DNA of 64,000 nt, taken from positions 17,361-81,360 of the forward strand of contig JAAXXT010000005.1 of assembly GCA_013334325.1 (NCBI GenBank). The letters run 5' to 3'. The stretch is from Erysipelotrichaceae bacterium (GTDB taxonomy: Bacteria; Bacillota_I; Bacilli_A; Erysipelotrichales; Erysipelotrichaceae). Positions 24,900 through 33,076 of this stretch are shown here, one piece after another. Position 1 is the stretch's first letter. Each line of letters starts with the position of its first letter. The position numbers and the translations under genes were made by a program. A model generated the notes under the pieces. That model was not told the origin of the DNA. It saw only the letters and a program-made list of their open reading frames with translations, and searched no databases.

Positions 24900-24931
24900 A
24901 AAATAAAAACGAGATAGTCTTTCTACCTCGT
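24900..24931 (-). terminator. Terminator after the Cys-rich lipoprotein gene
   Basis: On the minus strand ACGAGGTAG pairs with CTATCTCGT (one G-U) around AAAGA, then TTTTATTTTT. Confidence 0.85.
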
Positions 24932-24972
24932 CTTAAACAACAGCTCAATAATTTTTCATTGTATAAAATACT

Positions 24973-25401
24973 TTAATCCATTGTCTCCATTACCCAAACC
25001 GGTATAAGCCCATCAACTTTAGAATGGAGAAATCCTAGATAGATAGGGTCAGAATTTCCATCATTGTCTGATACGATGACTTCTACAGTAAAAGTATGTT
25101 TGTCTGATCCACCTCGATTATCATTATCGATCTGTATAGAAACTACAGTTTGATCAAGAGATTCAAAATAAGCCACCAATGGTTCAACCACATTGGTTTG
25201 AAGTGCAGCAAGATCTTCTGCGGTGTAATAGAGTTTCGCCATGATGTAGACTTGAGGTAAAACAAGACCACCTGGGAATGGATTGACTTCACACTCTTTA
25301 CATACTTCGCATTCTTTACATACTTCACATTCTTCCGCAACAGGTGCACAACCACTTAGTAAAACGAAAAATACCACAATCCACATTTTTCCTAGTTTCA
25401 T
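24973..25401 (-). CDS. Cys-rich lipoprotein
   Basis: 142 residues. Signal peptide with lipobox VLLSGC; the Cys is lipidated. Directly after it come repeated Cys motifs, E-CEVCK-E-CEVCK-E-CEV, giving five Cys within about 20 residues, coded by an 18-bp DNA repeat. The rest (about 100 residues) is a beta/alpha domain, TFTVEVIVSDNDGNSDPIYLGFL. The Cys cluster could bind metal or form disulfides at the membrane surface; this is inference. The start at 25401 fits the AAGGAAGG site. Confidence 0.75.
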   Translation of the reverse strand: MKLGKMWIVVFFVLLSGCAPVAEECEVCKECEVCKECEVNPFPGGLVLPQVYIMAKLYYTAEDLAALQTNVVEPLVAYFESLDQTVVSIQIDNDNRGGSDKHTFTVEVIVSDNDGNSDPIYLGFLHSKVDGLIPVWVMETMD

Positions 25402-25566
25402 AAAATCCCTTCCTTTCACCTTAATGGTTTCAATGTATTCACACTATATTATTATTAAACAGTATTCAATGACCTTAAGAATAGTTTAGCACTGAATTTC
25501 ACCAATATATAAATATTTGTTTATTATATGGGTTTATTCACAATGCGTGCTTTCAAGATTATAAAG

Positions 25567-26226
25567 TTACCTTTTTAGTGACCTTAATTGAAAGGCTTTC
25601 CCGTGACCTGGATAGATCATTCTAGGATGAAGTTGTTTAATTCTTTCGATGCTCTCTTGATGTTTAACTGAATCATCGATATATCCAAAACCTGGTAGAT
25701 TATAAATGAGATCTCCACAGAAGAAATCTCCGTCTTTCGTTAGTATTCCAATGGATCCATTTGTATGACCTGGTACATATACTATGTTTGCTTCTAATCC
25801 ATATTCAACTAAGTTTTGACCTTCTTCTAAATAGAGATCAGCTTTAAAGGGCTCCATCTTGCTTTGTTTACTCAATAAATCTAGCTTTCTAATCACCTTA
25901 AACAACAAAGATAAATGATCCGGCTTTGTTTTCCTACTTTTAGAATCATCTCCTGTTTCAATCATCAAGGAATCCAGTTTATGAATACCCACTTTGGTGT
26001 TATAAAGATCTCTTAAATAAGCCGCATTCCCCACATGATCCGCATCCCCATGAGTCAACACAATCAATTTTAGTTGACCTGGTGTACAACCATATTCGAT
26101 CAGTGCTTTTTCTAAGAGTTCTCTTTGATAAGCATATCCTGTATCGATCAACACGAAAGAATCATCACTATGTATAAGATAACAGTTTACGATACCCAAT
26201 TTTATTGTGTTTATACTAGTCGTCAT
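25567..26226 (-). CDS. Metallo-beta-lactamase-fold hydrolase
   Basis: 219 residues. LTHGDADHVGN is the MBL metal motif in the variant HxDxDH (second His replaced by Asp), which is common in one Firmicutes subgroup; further ligands are in VYVPGHTNGSIGI, FCGDLIYNL and IYPGHGKA. A glyoxalase II-like or lactonase activity is possible. Substrate unknown. Confidence 0.85.
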   Translation of the reverse strand: MTTSINTIKLGIVNCYLIHSDDSFVLIDTGYAYQRELLEKALIEYGCTPGQLKLIVLTHGDADHVGNAAYLRDLYNTKVGIHKLDSLMIETGDDSKSRKTKPDHLSLLFKVIRKLDLLSKQSKMEPFKADLYLEEGQNLVEYGLEANIVYVPGHTNGSIGILTKDGDFFCGDLIYNLPGFGYIDDSVKHQESIERIKQLHPRMIYPGHGKAFQLRSLKR

Positions 26227-26372
26227 GGTTTCACCTTAACCATATTTTAACACTGTTCATTTCCTTCGTTCAATAAACTAGAGATTTCTATCCTCAATAG
26301 AAAGATATCAAACACTTCATTTTGATGAACTAAGATAAGCTTAAGTTAACTTTCGCACAACAATGCTTTTTT

Positions 26373-26406
26373 GATACAATAGAAGCACATGAGTACCCCA
26401 AAATGA
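26373..26406 (+). promoter_or_regulatory. Extended -10 box and overlapping 5-codon mini-ORF
   Basis: TGATACAAT (26372-26380) is followed 8 bases later by ATG AGT ACC CCA AAA TGA (26389-26406), peptide MSTPK. Its stop overlaps the start of the next gene (ATGA at 26403). The next gene has no Shine-Dalgarno site, so reinitiation from this mini-ORF may supply its translation. Confidence 0.5.
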
Positions 26407-27167
26407 ACCATTATGATCGCCTAAAAGTAAACCAAGAATATTATGACCGTGTCGAGATGTTGATCATGCCTACACGAAATGAAGCTGCGATCTTTACCAC
26501 AGTTCATATCCATGCCCCAAAACTGGTGACCTACTTAAAATCCAACGGGTTACGATTCTTTCCTTATGTTTTATACAGCTGTCTTAAGACCGTGAATAAA
26601 CATCCAAATCTAAAACGCTTTGTCATAGGTCATAAGGTCTATGATCATAAACGTATACTGATCTCTACTGTCATCAAAAGAGATAAAGAAGATGAGAAAA
26701 GCAATACTTTTGTGAAGTTTGAATTGAAAGAAAATATGACCACACATGATGTCCAAGGTTTATTGGATCAGTTGATAGATCATACTCGATCAGAAAAGAA
26801 ACATGATACTGATCAATTGATGAGGTTTCTTTCTCATTTACCTACTTTCGTTTTTTCGATCGCACTTAAAATAGCCTCATTTTTAGATAAATATGATCTT
26901 TTACCCAATGCGATCATAAAATCAGATCCTTTACATACAGGTCTAGTCATCGCTAATCTTGGTAGTATCAAAGGACAAAGCGTATCTCATCATTTGTTTA
27001 ACTGGGGAACTTGTTCTATGGTGATCACGATTGGAGAATTCACGGCATCAGGCGATGTGGATGTGACCTTCTCTGTAGATGAAAGAATCGCAGAAGGCGT
27101 TGCCTTCTTTAAAGCCATTGATACCTTTAGAAATCTTTTGGAGAATCCAGATGACCTTAATGGTTGA
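26403..27167 (+). CDS. E2-like acyltransferase (CAT fold) lacking the catalytic His
   Basis: 254 residues resembling the catalytic domain of 2-oxoacid dehydrogenase E2/chloramphenicol acetyltransferase, with no lipoyl domain. The family motif HRxxDG near the C-terminus reads E-R-I-A-E-G here (FSVDERIAEGVAFF), so the His base and Asp are both changed. It may be an inactive or altered acyltransferase. It overlaps the AMP-ligase gene by 17 bases; the two probably act together, the ligase supplying an acyl-CoA. Confidence 0.72.
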   Translation: MNHYDRLKVNQEYYDRVEMLIMPTRNEAAIFTTVHIHAPKLVTYLKSNGLRFFPYVLYSCLKTVNKHPNLKRFVIGHKVYDHKRILISTVIKRDKEDEKSNTFVKFELKENMTTHDVQGLLDQLIDHTRSEKKHDTDQLMRFLSHLPTFVFSIALKIASFLDKYDLLPNAIIKSDPLHTGLVIANLGSIKGQSVSHHLFNWGTCSMVITIGEFTASGDVDVTFSVDERIAEGVAFFKAIDTFRNLLENPDDLNG

Positions 27168-28746
27168 TCGACTTCAATATAACGCAGATCACTATCCTAG
27201 TGAGATAGCTTTGACACTCAATGGGAAACATATTTCTTATCACCAATTGATGATGATGATTAAAGAAGCCATCCAAAAATGTGATGCCTTAGGTCTTCAT
27301 AGAAACGATAGGGTTGCTTTAGTCTTGCCTAATATCGTTGAGACCGTGATACTTTTTTATGCTTTAAATGCCATGGGGATCACCCTTGTGATGATGCATC
27401 CATTAAGCTCAGGAAAGCTTTTAAAAGAACGTTGTGAGTTGATGCAATGTAAGACTGTCTTCGTAATGGATGTACTTGAGAAAGCTCTAGAAGGTCACAT
27501 AGATTCATTTAGAAAGATAATCATTTCCGCCTCTCATAGTTCTACAGGAGTTATTGCCTTGGGATTGAAACTGAAATCAAGTTTGAGCTTATCTAAAAAG
27601 ATCTTATGGGATAAAGTGATCCCAACAAGCACTCCTATTGAATACAGTCCTCAAAAGGATGCTGTCGTTTTATTCTCCAGTGGGACCAGTGGCCATCAAA
27701 AAGGCATTCGTCTAAGTAATGAAGCTTTCAATGCCTTGGTGGATCAAATGCTAGATGTGATCGAACCTCAACGAGGCATAGATTCTATGTTTTGTATCTT
27801 GCCTTTCTTTCATGGCTTTGGTTTAGGCATCGGAATGCATACAGTATTGGCTTTAGGAGGAAGATGTATTTTAGTACCTCGTTTACACAAAGCGACCCTC
27901 ATCAAGACCCTTCTTAAAGAGAAACCAACTTATATCGCTGCAGTTCCTTATCTACTAAAAGTACTTCTAAGAGATCCTCAGTTTATCAAAGCTGATCTAT
28001 CTTTCATCAAGCAGGTCTTTGTGGGTGGGGAAGGCGTACCTTTAACGTTGATTAAAAACTTCAATGAGGTCTTAAAAAGACAAGGATCCAAAGCTGTGGT
28101 TCAAGTAGGTTATGGATGTACAGAAACAGTAACTGCAGTAACTTTGATGGATAAAGAAGACTCAGGAAACATTGGGGTCGGGAAAGCTTTTAGAGGCAAT
28201 ACAATAATAATTCTTAAAGAAGATGGACATTTCGCTTCGACAGATGAGAATGGGGAGATCTTGATCAGTGGACCTACGCTGATGAATGGTTATGTCAAGC
28301 AAGATGAACTTACACAACAAGTCTTAATAAACATCGATCAGATCACTTACTATAAAACAGGTGATATAGGATCAATAGATAATCAAGGCATCTTGTCTTT
28401 TAAACATCGTAAAGATGAGCTGATCAAAACCAAAGGATACATTGTAGACCCAAGTGAGATCATTCAAAAATTATGTGCGATTCAAGGCATCGAAGAAGCT
28501 AAGATCTTTGTCGATGAGAAAGATCAACTCATCGCAGTTTTAACTTTAAATGACCCTTCAAGAATTCGTAAGATCCCAAAAGAAACCACCCAAGCCCTAA
28601 AGGACCTGGATGGTTGGTGTATCCCTAAACATTATCATATACTCAAAGCTTTACCAATAAATGAAATGCGTAAATCAGATTATCATGCCTTAAGAGAAGG
28701 CATCAAGAACCGATCCCTTGAATTTCTGTTGGAATGGTCCCTTTAA
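27151..28746 (+). CDS. AMP-dependent acyl-CoA synthetase/ligase
   Basis: 531 residues, ANL superfamily. P-loop VLFSSGTSGHQKGI, A5 motif QVGYGCTETVT, A7 YYKTGDIGSID, A8 FKHRKDELIKTKGY, and near the C-terminus the region EMRKSDYHALREG with the catalytic-Lys position. It activates a carboxylic acid as acyl-AMP, then acyl-CoA. I place the start at 27151 (MTLMVDRLQYNAD): TTTGGAG lies 8 bases upstream, and an upstream in-frame ATG at 27079 would add residues foreign to the family. Its 3' end overlaps the opposing gene by 44 bases. Confidence 0.85.
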   Translation: MTLMVDRLQYNADHYPSEIALTLNGKHISYHQLMMMIKEAIQKCDALGLHRNDRVALVLPNIVETVILFYALNAMGITLVMMHPLSSGKLLKERCELMQCKTVFVMDVLEKALEGHIDSFRKIIISASHSSTGVIALGLKLKSSLSLSKKILWDKVIPTSTPIEYSPQKDAVVLFSSGTSGHQKGIRLSNEAFNALVDQMLDVIEPQRGIDSMFCILPFFHGFGLGIGMHTVLALGGRCILVPRLHKATLIKTLLKEKPTYIAAVPYLLKVLLRDPQFIKADLSFIKQVFVGGEGVPLTLIKNFNEVLKRQGSKAVVQVGYGCTETVTAVTLMDKEDSGNIGVGKAFRGNTIIILKEDGHFASTDENGEILISGPTLMNGYVKQDELTQQVLINIDQITYYKTGDIGSIDNQGILSFKHRKDELIKTKGYIVDPSEIIQKLCAIQGIEEAKIFVDEKDQLIAVLTLNDPSRIRKIPKETTQALKDLDGWCIPKHYHILKALPINEMRKSDYHALREGIKNRSLEFLLEWSL

Positions 28747-29389
28747 AATGTAGACCATCCGCATCGATCTTGAAGGATTCCATACTGAATCCAGGTAAAC
28801 TATCAAAGATGCGATTCATTTCAGTTCCTAAATAAGTCCCATAGTCATTGGCTTGATCAACAGGTAATGGAATATATCCAATAGAAACGTTCGTAAAGCT
28901 TGCCTCGAATGCTTTTCCAGTCCCTTGAATCAAGGTACCTTCCCCATAGATTGAACGACCTTTTACAGTCGAATCAATAACACCTTTAAAATCTTCCGCA
29001 GCTGGAAATGTCGTATATACCATACTCAAATCATTTCCTATCTGAGCAGAAGCGATGTATTTATTATCCCCAACGAATTTAACTCTGATCTTCGTAAGAA
29101 TACTATCCCCATTGATGACTTCATTTAGGATCGCCGTAGCTTCTGCACTGGTAATGACCCCTTCTACTTGACGTCTTCCGACTGAAACATAGTGTCCAAA
29201 GAAGATATCTTCAATACTGGCACTGTTTTCATTTAAGGTGATTCCACCTTTATCGAGGTAAGACTGTAAATCGGATTCTGTGTACGCTACATTAACAGAC
29301 TTAGGCAGGAAAAAGAGTCCTACACCTATCGCAATAAGCAAAACGAAAATCAGTACGATATTTCTAAAAATATGTCTCTTCTTTTTCAT
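28703..29389 (-). CDS. Exported or membrane-anchored hypothetical protein
   Basis: 228 residues. One N-terminal TM helix (KKKRHIFRNIVLIFVLLIAI) and an extracytoplasmic domain of about 200 residues, beta-rich. AAAGGA supports the start at 29389. Its last 44 bases overlap the ligase gene on the other strand. Resembles YpmS-like single-pass proteins in architecture only; not assigned. Confidence 0.65.
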   Translation of the reverse strand: MKKKRHIFRNIVLIFVLLIAIGVGLFFLPKSVNVAYTESDLQSYLDKGGITLNENSASIEDIFFGHYVSVGRRQVEGVITSAEATAILNEVINGDSILTKIRVKFVGDNKYIASAQIGNDLSMVYTTFPAAEDFKGVIDSTVKGRSIYGEGTLIQGTGKAFEASFTNVSIGYIPLPVDQANDYGTYLGTEMNRIFDSLPGFSMESFKIDADGLHFKGTIPTEIQGIGS

Positions 29390-29684
29390 GATAATCCTTT
29401 CCCGGATAGAGCCGAACTTGTCTAGCAAGTGATGGTTAGTCTCATTTTATCAAACAATCATCTCATTGACAAGACAGCACTTTCGTTTGTAAGTACTAAA
29501 CATTATTGAGCTTAGGTTGGTTGTGTAAGACTAATGTATATTTATAAGGATAATTGTAGAGCATCTGTGTTTTGTCCTTATCTATTCATAGTTTTACTAG
29601 TAGGAGCTCCGTAACTTATGAAAATTCATATGCTGGGTCATATAACCAATGAAAAAGCCTTTTCTAAGGCCTCACTGTATAACT

Positions 29685-29700
29685 AGTGCCATCATCGAGA
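29685..29700 (-). repeat. att-like copy of the tRNA-Thr 3' end (distal)
   Basis: AGTGCCATCATCGAGA matches 14 of 16 bases of the tRNA-Thr(GGT) 3' end at 42473-42488. Like the copy at 36171-36188 it is followed by GCA and the right-end repeat, and preceded by a terminator like the one beside the tRNA. Confidence 0.65.
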
Positions 29701-29900
29701 GCAAGGAATAGGAGTATTTTTAAGTGGTAGATATGATAAAAGGCTTAATAAACAAGCCTTTTTATCGATTTATATCAGATAAGTAGGATTAAATCTATTA
29801 AAAATAGGAAATCCGTTACCCATATTTACACTTTGGATAGGACTGTTTGTTCACTATGATATTTGTAAAGAGACTTCGTTTTTCTCAATACACTTCAACT
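29701..29900. repeat. Right-end repeat, copy 1 (with terminator)
   Basis: About 200 bases roughly three-quarters identical to 36189-36400. It contains the inverted repeat GATAAAAGGCTT/AAGCCTTTTTATC (29735-29766), a terminator for the leftward LTA-synthase-like gene, and a degenerate GTTACC/TTACA box (29815-29831). Confidence 0.7.
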
Positions 29901-29944
29901 TTCTTCTATTCTAACTTGGATCCACTTTTAGTGGCCAAGCCATA

Positions 29945-31900
29945 TTATCTTGTAAGACTATTAGAAATAATCTTGTAATAATCATTCTCTAAGAATTTCT
30001 GCGAATAATAGAATTTAGCATTAACGACTTCAATCATATGGTCAACATAACCTTGATTTTCAACAAACCCATCATTATAAATAAATTCCTTTGTTTTTGC
30101 ATTATATTTCCCAGCGGAGGTAATAAAACTATGATCTTTGAAGATGACCAATGGGACAGTATTTGAGAAGATATCTGTTCCCATCAAAATTCTCGAATCA
30201 TAAGGAATACCCAATAAATTATTGATTGTTGGTAAAAGATCGAGACTAGAGATGGACTTCGTTATTGTTTCTGGTTTGATATTAGGATTATAAATGATTA
30301 GAGGACTTCGATACAAATCAAATTCCAACTCTATTTTCACCCCTTCATTCATACTTGTGATGTATTCCATTCCCATATTATATGGATAGTGATCACCAGA
30401 CATTACAATTAATGTCTTATCTAGTTTACCAGCCTTTTCAAGTTCATCCAACAAATAAGCCATTGCCTTATCTAGTTCGATCTGACTAGCGAGATAACCT
30501 TTTACATAAAAGTCGTAGGGTAAATCGCTAACTAAATCACGGTTTTTCTTTGACTGTGCATTAGAACCCCAATACCAATAAGAATGACCAGAAACAGTCA
30601 TATAATATACATGAAATTGATCATCATTGATAAACATCGGAATTGTTTCTTTCATCATATCGTAATCAGATTGAGGCCATTCACCAGTATCAGTTAAACC
30701 GTTTCCAACCCCCATATAGGTATAACCCAGATTTGGATGAGAAAGGTCACGGCGATAATATTTATAATCATTATCATGAAAAGCATAGGTCGAATAACCC
30801 ATGTCTTTCAATTGATGACCTAAGACAAACCCCATATCGTTCTTAGAGGATTCTTTAAGGCTCCAGACCCCTGATTTTGGAAGCATACTGGTAAAGCCCA
30901 TATATTCGGCATCTGATGTGGATACGGTATAAAGCGGGTTATAAAAATTAGTAAAGAAGTAACCTTCGTTAACCAACTTATAAAGTGTTGGAGTGATGTC
31001 TTGACGAACAGACCAACGTGTAAAAGTCTCTGCTGTGATGTAAATCAAATTATAGCCCTTATAAAGTCCAGTTTTCGCATTTTGTTTTGAAGGATTTTGG
31101 CTATAATAATATTCATGCATTGTTTTAAGCGTTGGATTTGTTTCGTTGGCAATAAGTGTTTCAAAAGGAATATCAAGTTTGTTGTAGATAAAAATCGGGT
31201 TTGGTATTTCTGGTTCTTCTTCATCGATTACTTCTGGGATACGTATGGCATTTTTTAACCCGAATCCTTCGCGTACAATGCGTGTAACATCGACATTCAA
31301 AGAGGTTACGACACCTAAATAATTTATCGAATCTATGACATCGGAATGATACACTAAAGCAGCGTAAACAGCATCATCACGTTTACTTAAATTAACTCCG
31401 AGCAGTGTCCCTCCAAATAGTACTAAAAACAGGATGAATGCGAGGCTTCCTTTTTTAAATGACCAAGGAGAAGACTTAAGATATTTGGTAAAGAACATTA
31501 AAATAAAAACAGGGGTAAAAAATGCGAAAGCGACTTCCGTATGATTAAAGATGAGAATCGAAATCTCATTTGAATAACTTTCAGCAACCATCCCTGCCTG
31601 AAATAATGAATAAGCAATATAGAAAGTATTAAAGAAAAAATAGTAATACACTTGAGATGCAAAAAGTGTAGCCAGAATAAACAACATAGTAAACAAAAAT
31701 AGTCGATTATGCTTTATTGATCGAGTAATCAACGTTAAAAGGAGTGCATAAGATAAATTGAACACAATAGGTGCTAAATGAAAATCGACCTCAGGTATAA
31801 ACAATCGCAATAAAAATTCATTTAGACACAGTAGAGAAAAATAAAGTAAAAAGAAATAAGATGTTTGGGATAAGATATTTTTTTTAAGTGAAGTGTACAA
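29945..31900 (-). CDS. LTA-synthase-like sulfatase-family phosphotransferase
   Basis: 651 residues. Five TM helices in the first 175 residues, then an extracellular sulfatase/alkaline-phosphatase fold. LtaS-type residues are visible: metal Glu in YITAETFTRW, catalytic Thr in TVSTSDAEYM, SGDHYPYN with the metal Asp/His, and FYNPL. It would move glycerol phosphate (or a related group) from phosphatidylglycerol to a lipid-anchored polymer. The start is TTG at 31900 after AAGGAG. It lies in the accessory region, so it may decorate the surface rather than be the housekeeping LtaS. Confidence 0.85.
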   Translation of the reverse strand: MYTSLKKNILSQTSYFFLLYFSLLCLNEFLLRLFIPEVDFHLAPIVFNLSYALLLTLITRSIKHNRLFLFTMLFILATLFASQVYYYFFFNTFYIAYSLFQAGMVAESYSNEISILIFNHTEVAFAFFTPVFILMFFTKYLKSSPWSFKKGSLAFILFLVLFGGTLLGVNLSKRDDAVYAALVYHSDVIDSINYLGVVTSLNVDVTRIVREGFGLKNAIRIPEVIDEEEPEIPNPIFIYNKLDIPFETLIANETNPTLKTMHEYYYSQNPSKQNAKTGLYKGYNLIYITAETFTRWSVRQDITPTLYKLVNEGYFFTNFYNPLYTVSTSDAEYMGFTSMLPKSGVWSLKESSKNDMGFVLGHQLKDMGYSTYAFHDNDYKYYRRDLSHPNLGYTYMGVGNGLTDTGEWPQSDYDMMKETIPMFINDDQFHVYYMTVSGHSYWYWGSNAQSKKNRDLVSDLPYDFYVKGYLASQIELDKAMAYLLDELEKAGKLDKTLIVMSGDHYPYNMGMEYITSMNEGVKIELEFDLYRSPLIIYNPNIKPETITKSISSLDLLPTINNLLGIPYDSRILMGTDIFSNTVPLVIFKDHSFITSAGKYNAKTKEFIYNDGFVENQGYVDHMIEVVNAKFYYSQKFLENDYYKIISNSLTR

Positions 31901-31969
31901 GTCAATGATTCTCCTTTGTTGATTGATGGCCAGATGCTATGGATTAAGACTTTCTTTAATGATTTTAAA

Positions 31970-32020
31970 TTAATCATACTCTAAGAATTTAAGCAAATAA
32001 TTGAAGTTGGCATCAATCAC
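31970..32020 (-). pseudogene. Remnant of a second LTA-synthase-like gene (C-terminal 16 codons)
   Basis: Minus-strand codons read VIDANFNYLLKFLEYD and stop. The intact neighbour ends VVNAKFYYSQKFLENDYYK; 9 of 16 positions agree and the DNA (for example CTAAGAATTT) is close. It has no start and joins unrelated sequence at about 32020, so it is a broken duplicate left by recombination. Confidence 0.65.
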
Positions 32021-32357
32021 TATAAACAAGATTAACTTTTACAAGTTCGTGTGTGCCTTTATAACTACTAATACCTTTAAATTTTACTTCTTTCATCAAG
32101 GTTTCACTATCATTATATGCTTTCTCTATTAAAGCATATATAACAATTACAAATTCATCTTTGGATGGATTCTCAGTCTCATTAATAAACAAACAGAATG
32201 ATTTAACAAGTCTAATATCAATCCTTGCCTTTGGCCATATAAGATTTGAAATTTCCACAAATACCCAAAGAAGAAGCTTTTCGCTACAAGTGACATTTCC
32301 TTGACAGTTAAGTACCCCTCTATTTATCTCATCTTCAATAGGATTGATAATATTCAC
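32013..32357 (-). CDS. Hypothetical protein (GTG start, weak)
   Basis: 114 residues, beginning GTG at 32357, with no clear ribosome site. Composition looks coding (few rare codons, helical segments such as EKLLLWVFVEISNLIWPKARIDI). It ends exactly where the LTA-synthase remnant begins, so it may be a truncated gene. Function unknown. Confidence 0.4.
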   Translation of the reverse strand: MNIINPIEDEINRGVLNCQGNVTCSEKLLLWVFVEISNLIWPKARIDIRLVKSFCLFINETENPSKDEFVIVIYALIEKAYNDSETLMKEVKFKGISSYKGTHELVKVNLVYSD

Positions 32358-32643
32358 TTTTATCTTCGAAAAACTTTTGTGTTATACCCTCTTGATCTAA
32401 ATTCATAATCATAATATTTTTGTACTAAAAATAAAATAGCGCCTCCTAAGACAGTTACGATGATTCTTGTTATCAATTCCTATGACATATTTATTGCATC
32501 CAACTTCTATTCTCCATTTCTTTGCTAACATAGTGATTAACCATCCAATTTCAGATATAAATTAGTAAATTAAATTTACTAATTTTATGGTATGCTTCGA
32601 TACTCCAGAAGATATCTAATCATCATCCTCTTTCGTAAGTCTC

Positions 32644-32672
32644 ATTATCCCTTTTCTTCATCTGTAAGTCTA
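32644..32672 (-). promoter_or_regulatory. Module promoter, copy 3
   Basis: On the minus strand TAGACT (32672-32667), 17 bases, GATAAT (32649-32644). The same two boxes and spacing occur at 36023-36051, 41745-41773 and 42322-42350, with variable spacers, which suggests selection on the boxes. Confidence 0.6.
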
Positions 32673-32722
32673 CCTACTATGAGTGTTATTTTGTCTTCTT
32701 TTTAATCGTTTTCTAGAAATCC

Positions 32723-32739
32723 GTTACACTTTTGTTCCA
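32723..32739 (-). promoter_or_regulatory. WalR/PhoP-like box, copy 3 (one mismatch)
   Basis: Minus strand TGGAAC-AAAAG-TGTAAC; the first half has one mismatch to TGTAAC. See the boxes at 36101 and 42401. Confidence 0.5.
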
Positions 32740-33076
32740 CTTGGACAAAATGACCATCAAAAAAGCCTTATAAAATAAGGCTAAAAAACAAGTCTTTTAT
32801 CAAATTAGCTCGAATTATCAAGGTCAAATCGGAAGTAATTAGGAAATTCCTATCATTTTCTTGTCGTGTAATTTTGAATGATTAGCAATTCTAAAAAATC
32901 ACTTTTAAACCGTCACTGCTCTGACAATGGCTCTTTCTTACTCAACAAGTATTAATATTTGGTTCAATCCATCTCGCTATAGAGTGAGAGATATAGTCCC
33001 GTCTATGTTGTAACTCACATAGCTGATATCAACGATGTAATTCGCAGTTCTTATCACGCTTCTGAGTACGGCATTA

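Larger units (their letters stand above)
29390..29944. other. Non-coding end of the accessory region: terminators, tRNA-Thr core copy, right-end repeat
   Basis: No gene. It holds a terminator (29651-29674, GCCTT/AAGGC), an imperfect copy of the tRNA-Thr 3' end (29685-29700), and the right-end repeat (29701-29900). The part from 29390 to about 29630 shows nothing I recognise. Confidence 0.7.
32358..33076. other. Non-coding: left-end repeat copy 3 and eroded right end
   Basis: No supported gene. 32640-32790 is a copy of the left-end module (promoter, box, terminator). 32790-32870 resembles the right-end repeat without the tRNA core. From 32880 to 33076 I see nothing clear. A 13-codon ORF (32626-32585, MMIRYLLEYRSIP) with an AGAGG site follows the promoter and looks like the stump of a lost gene. 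Confidence 0.6.
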
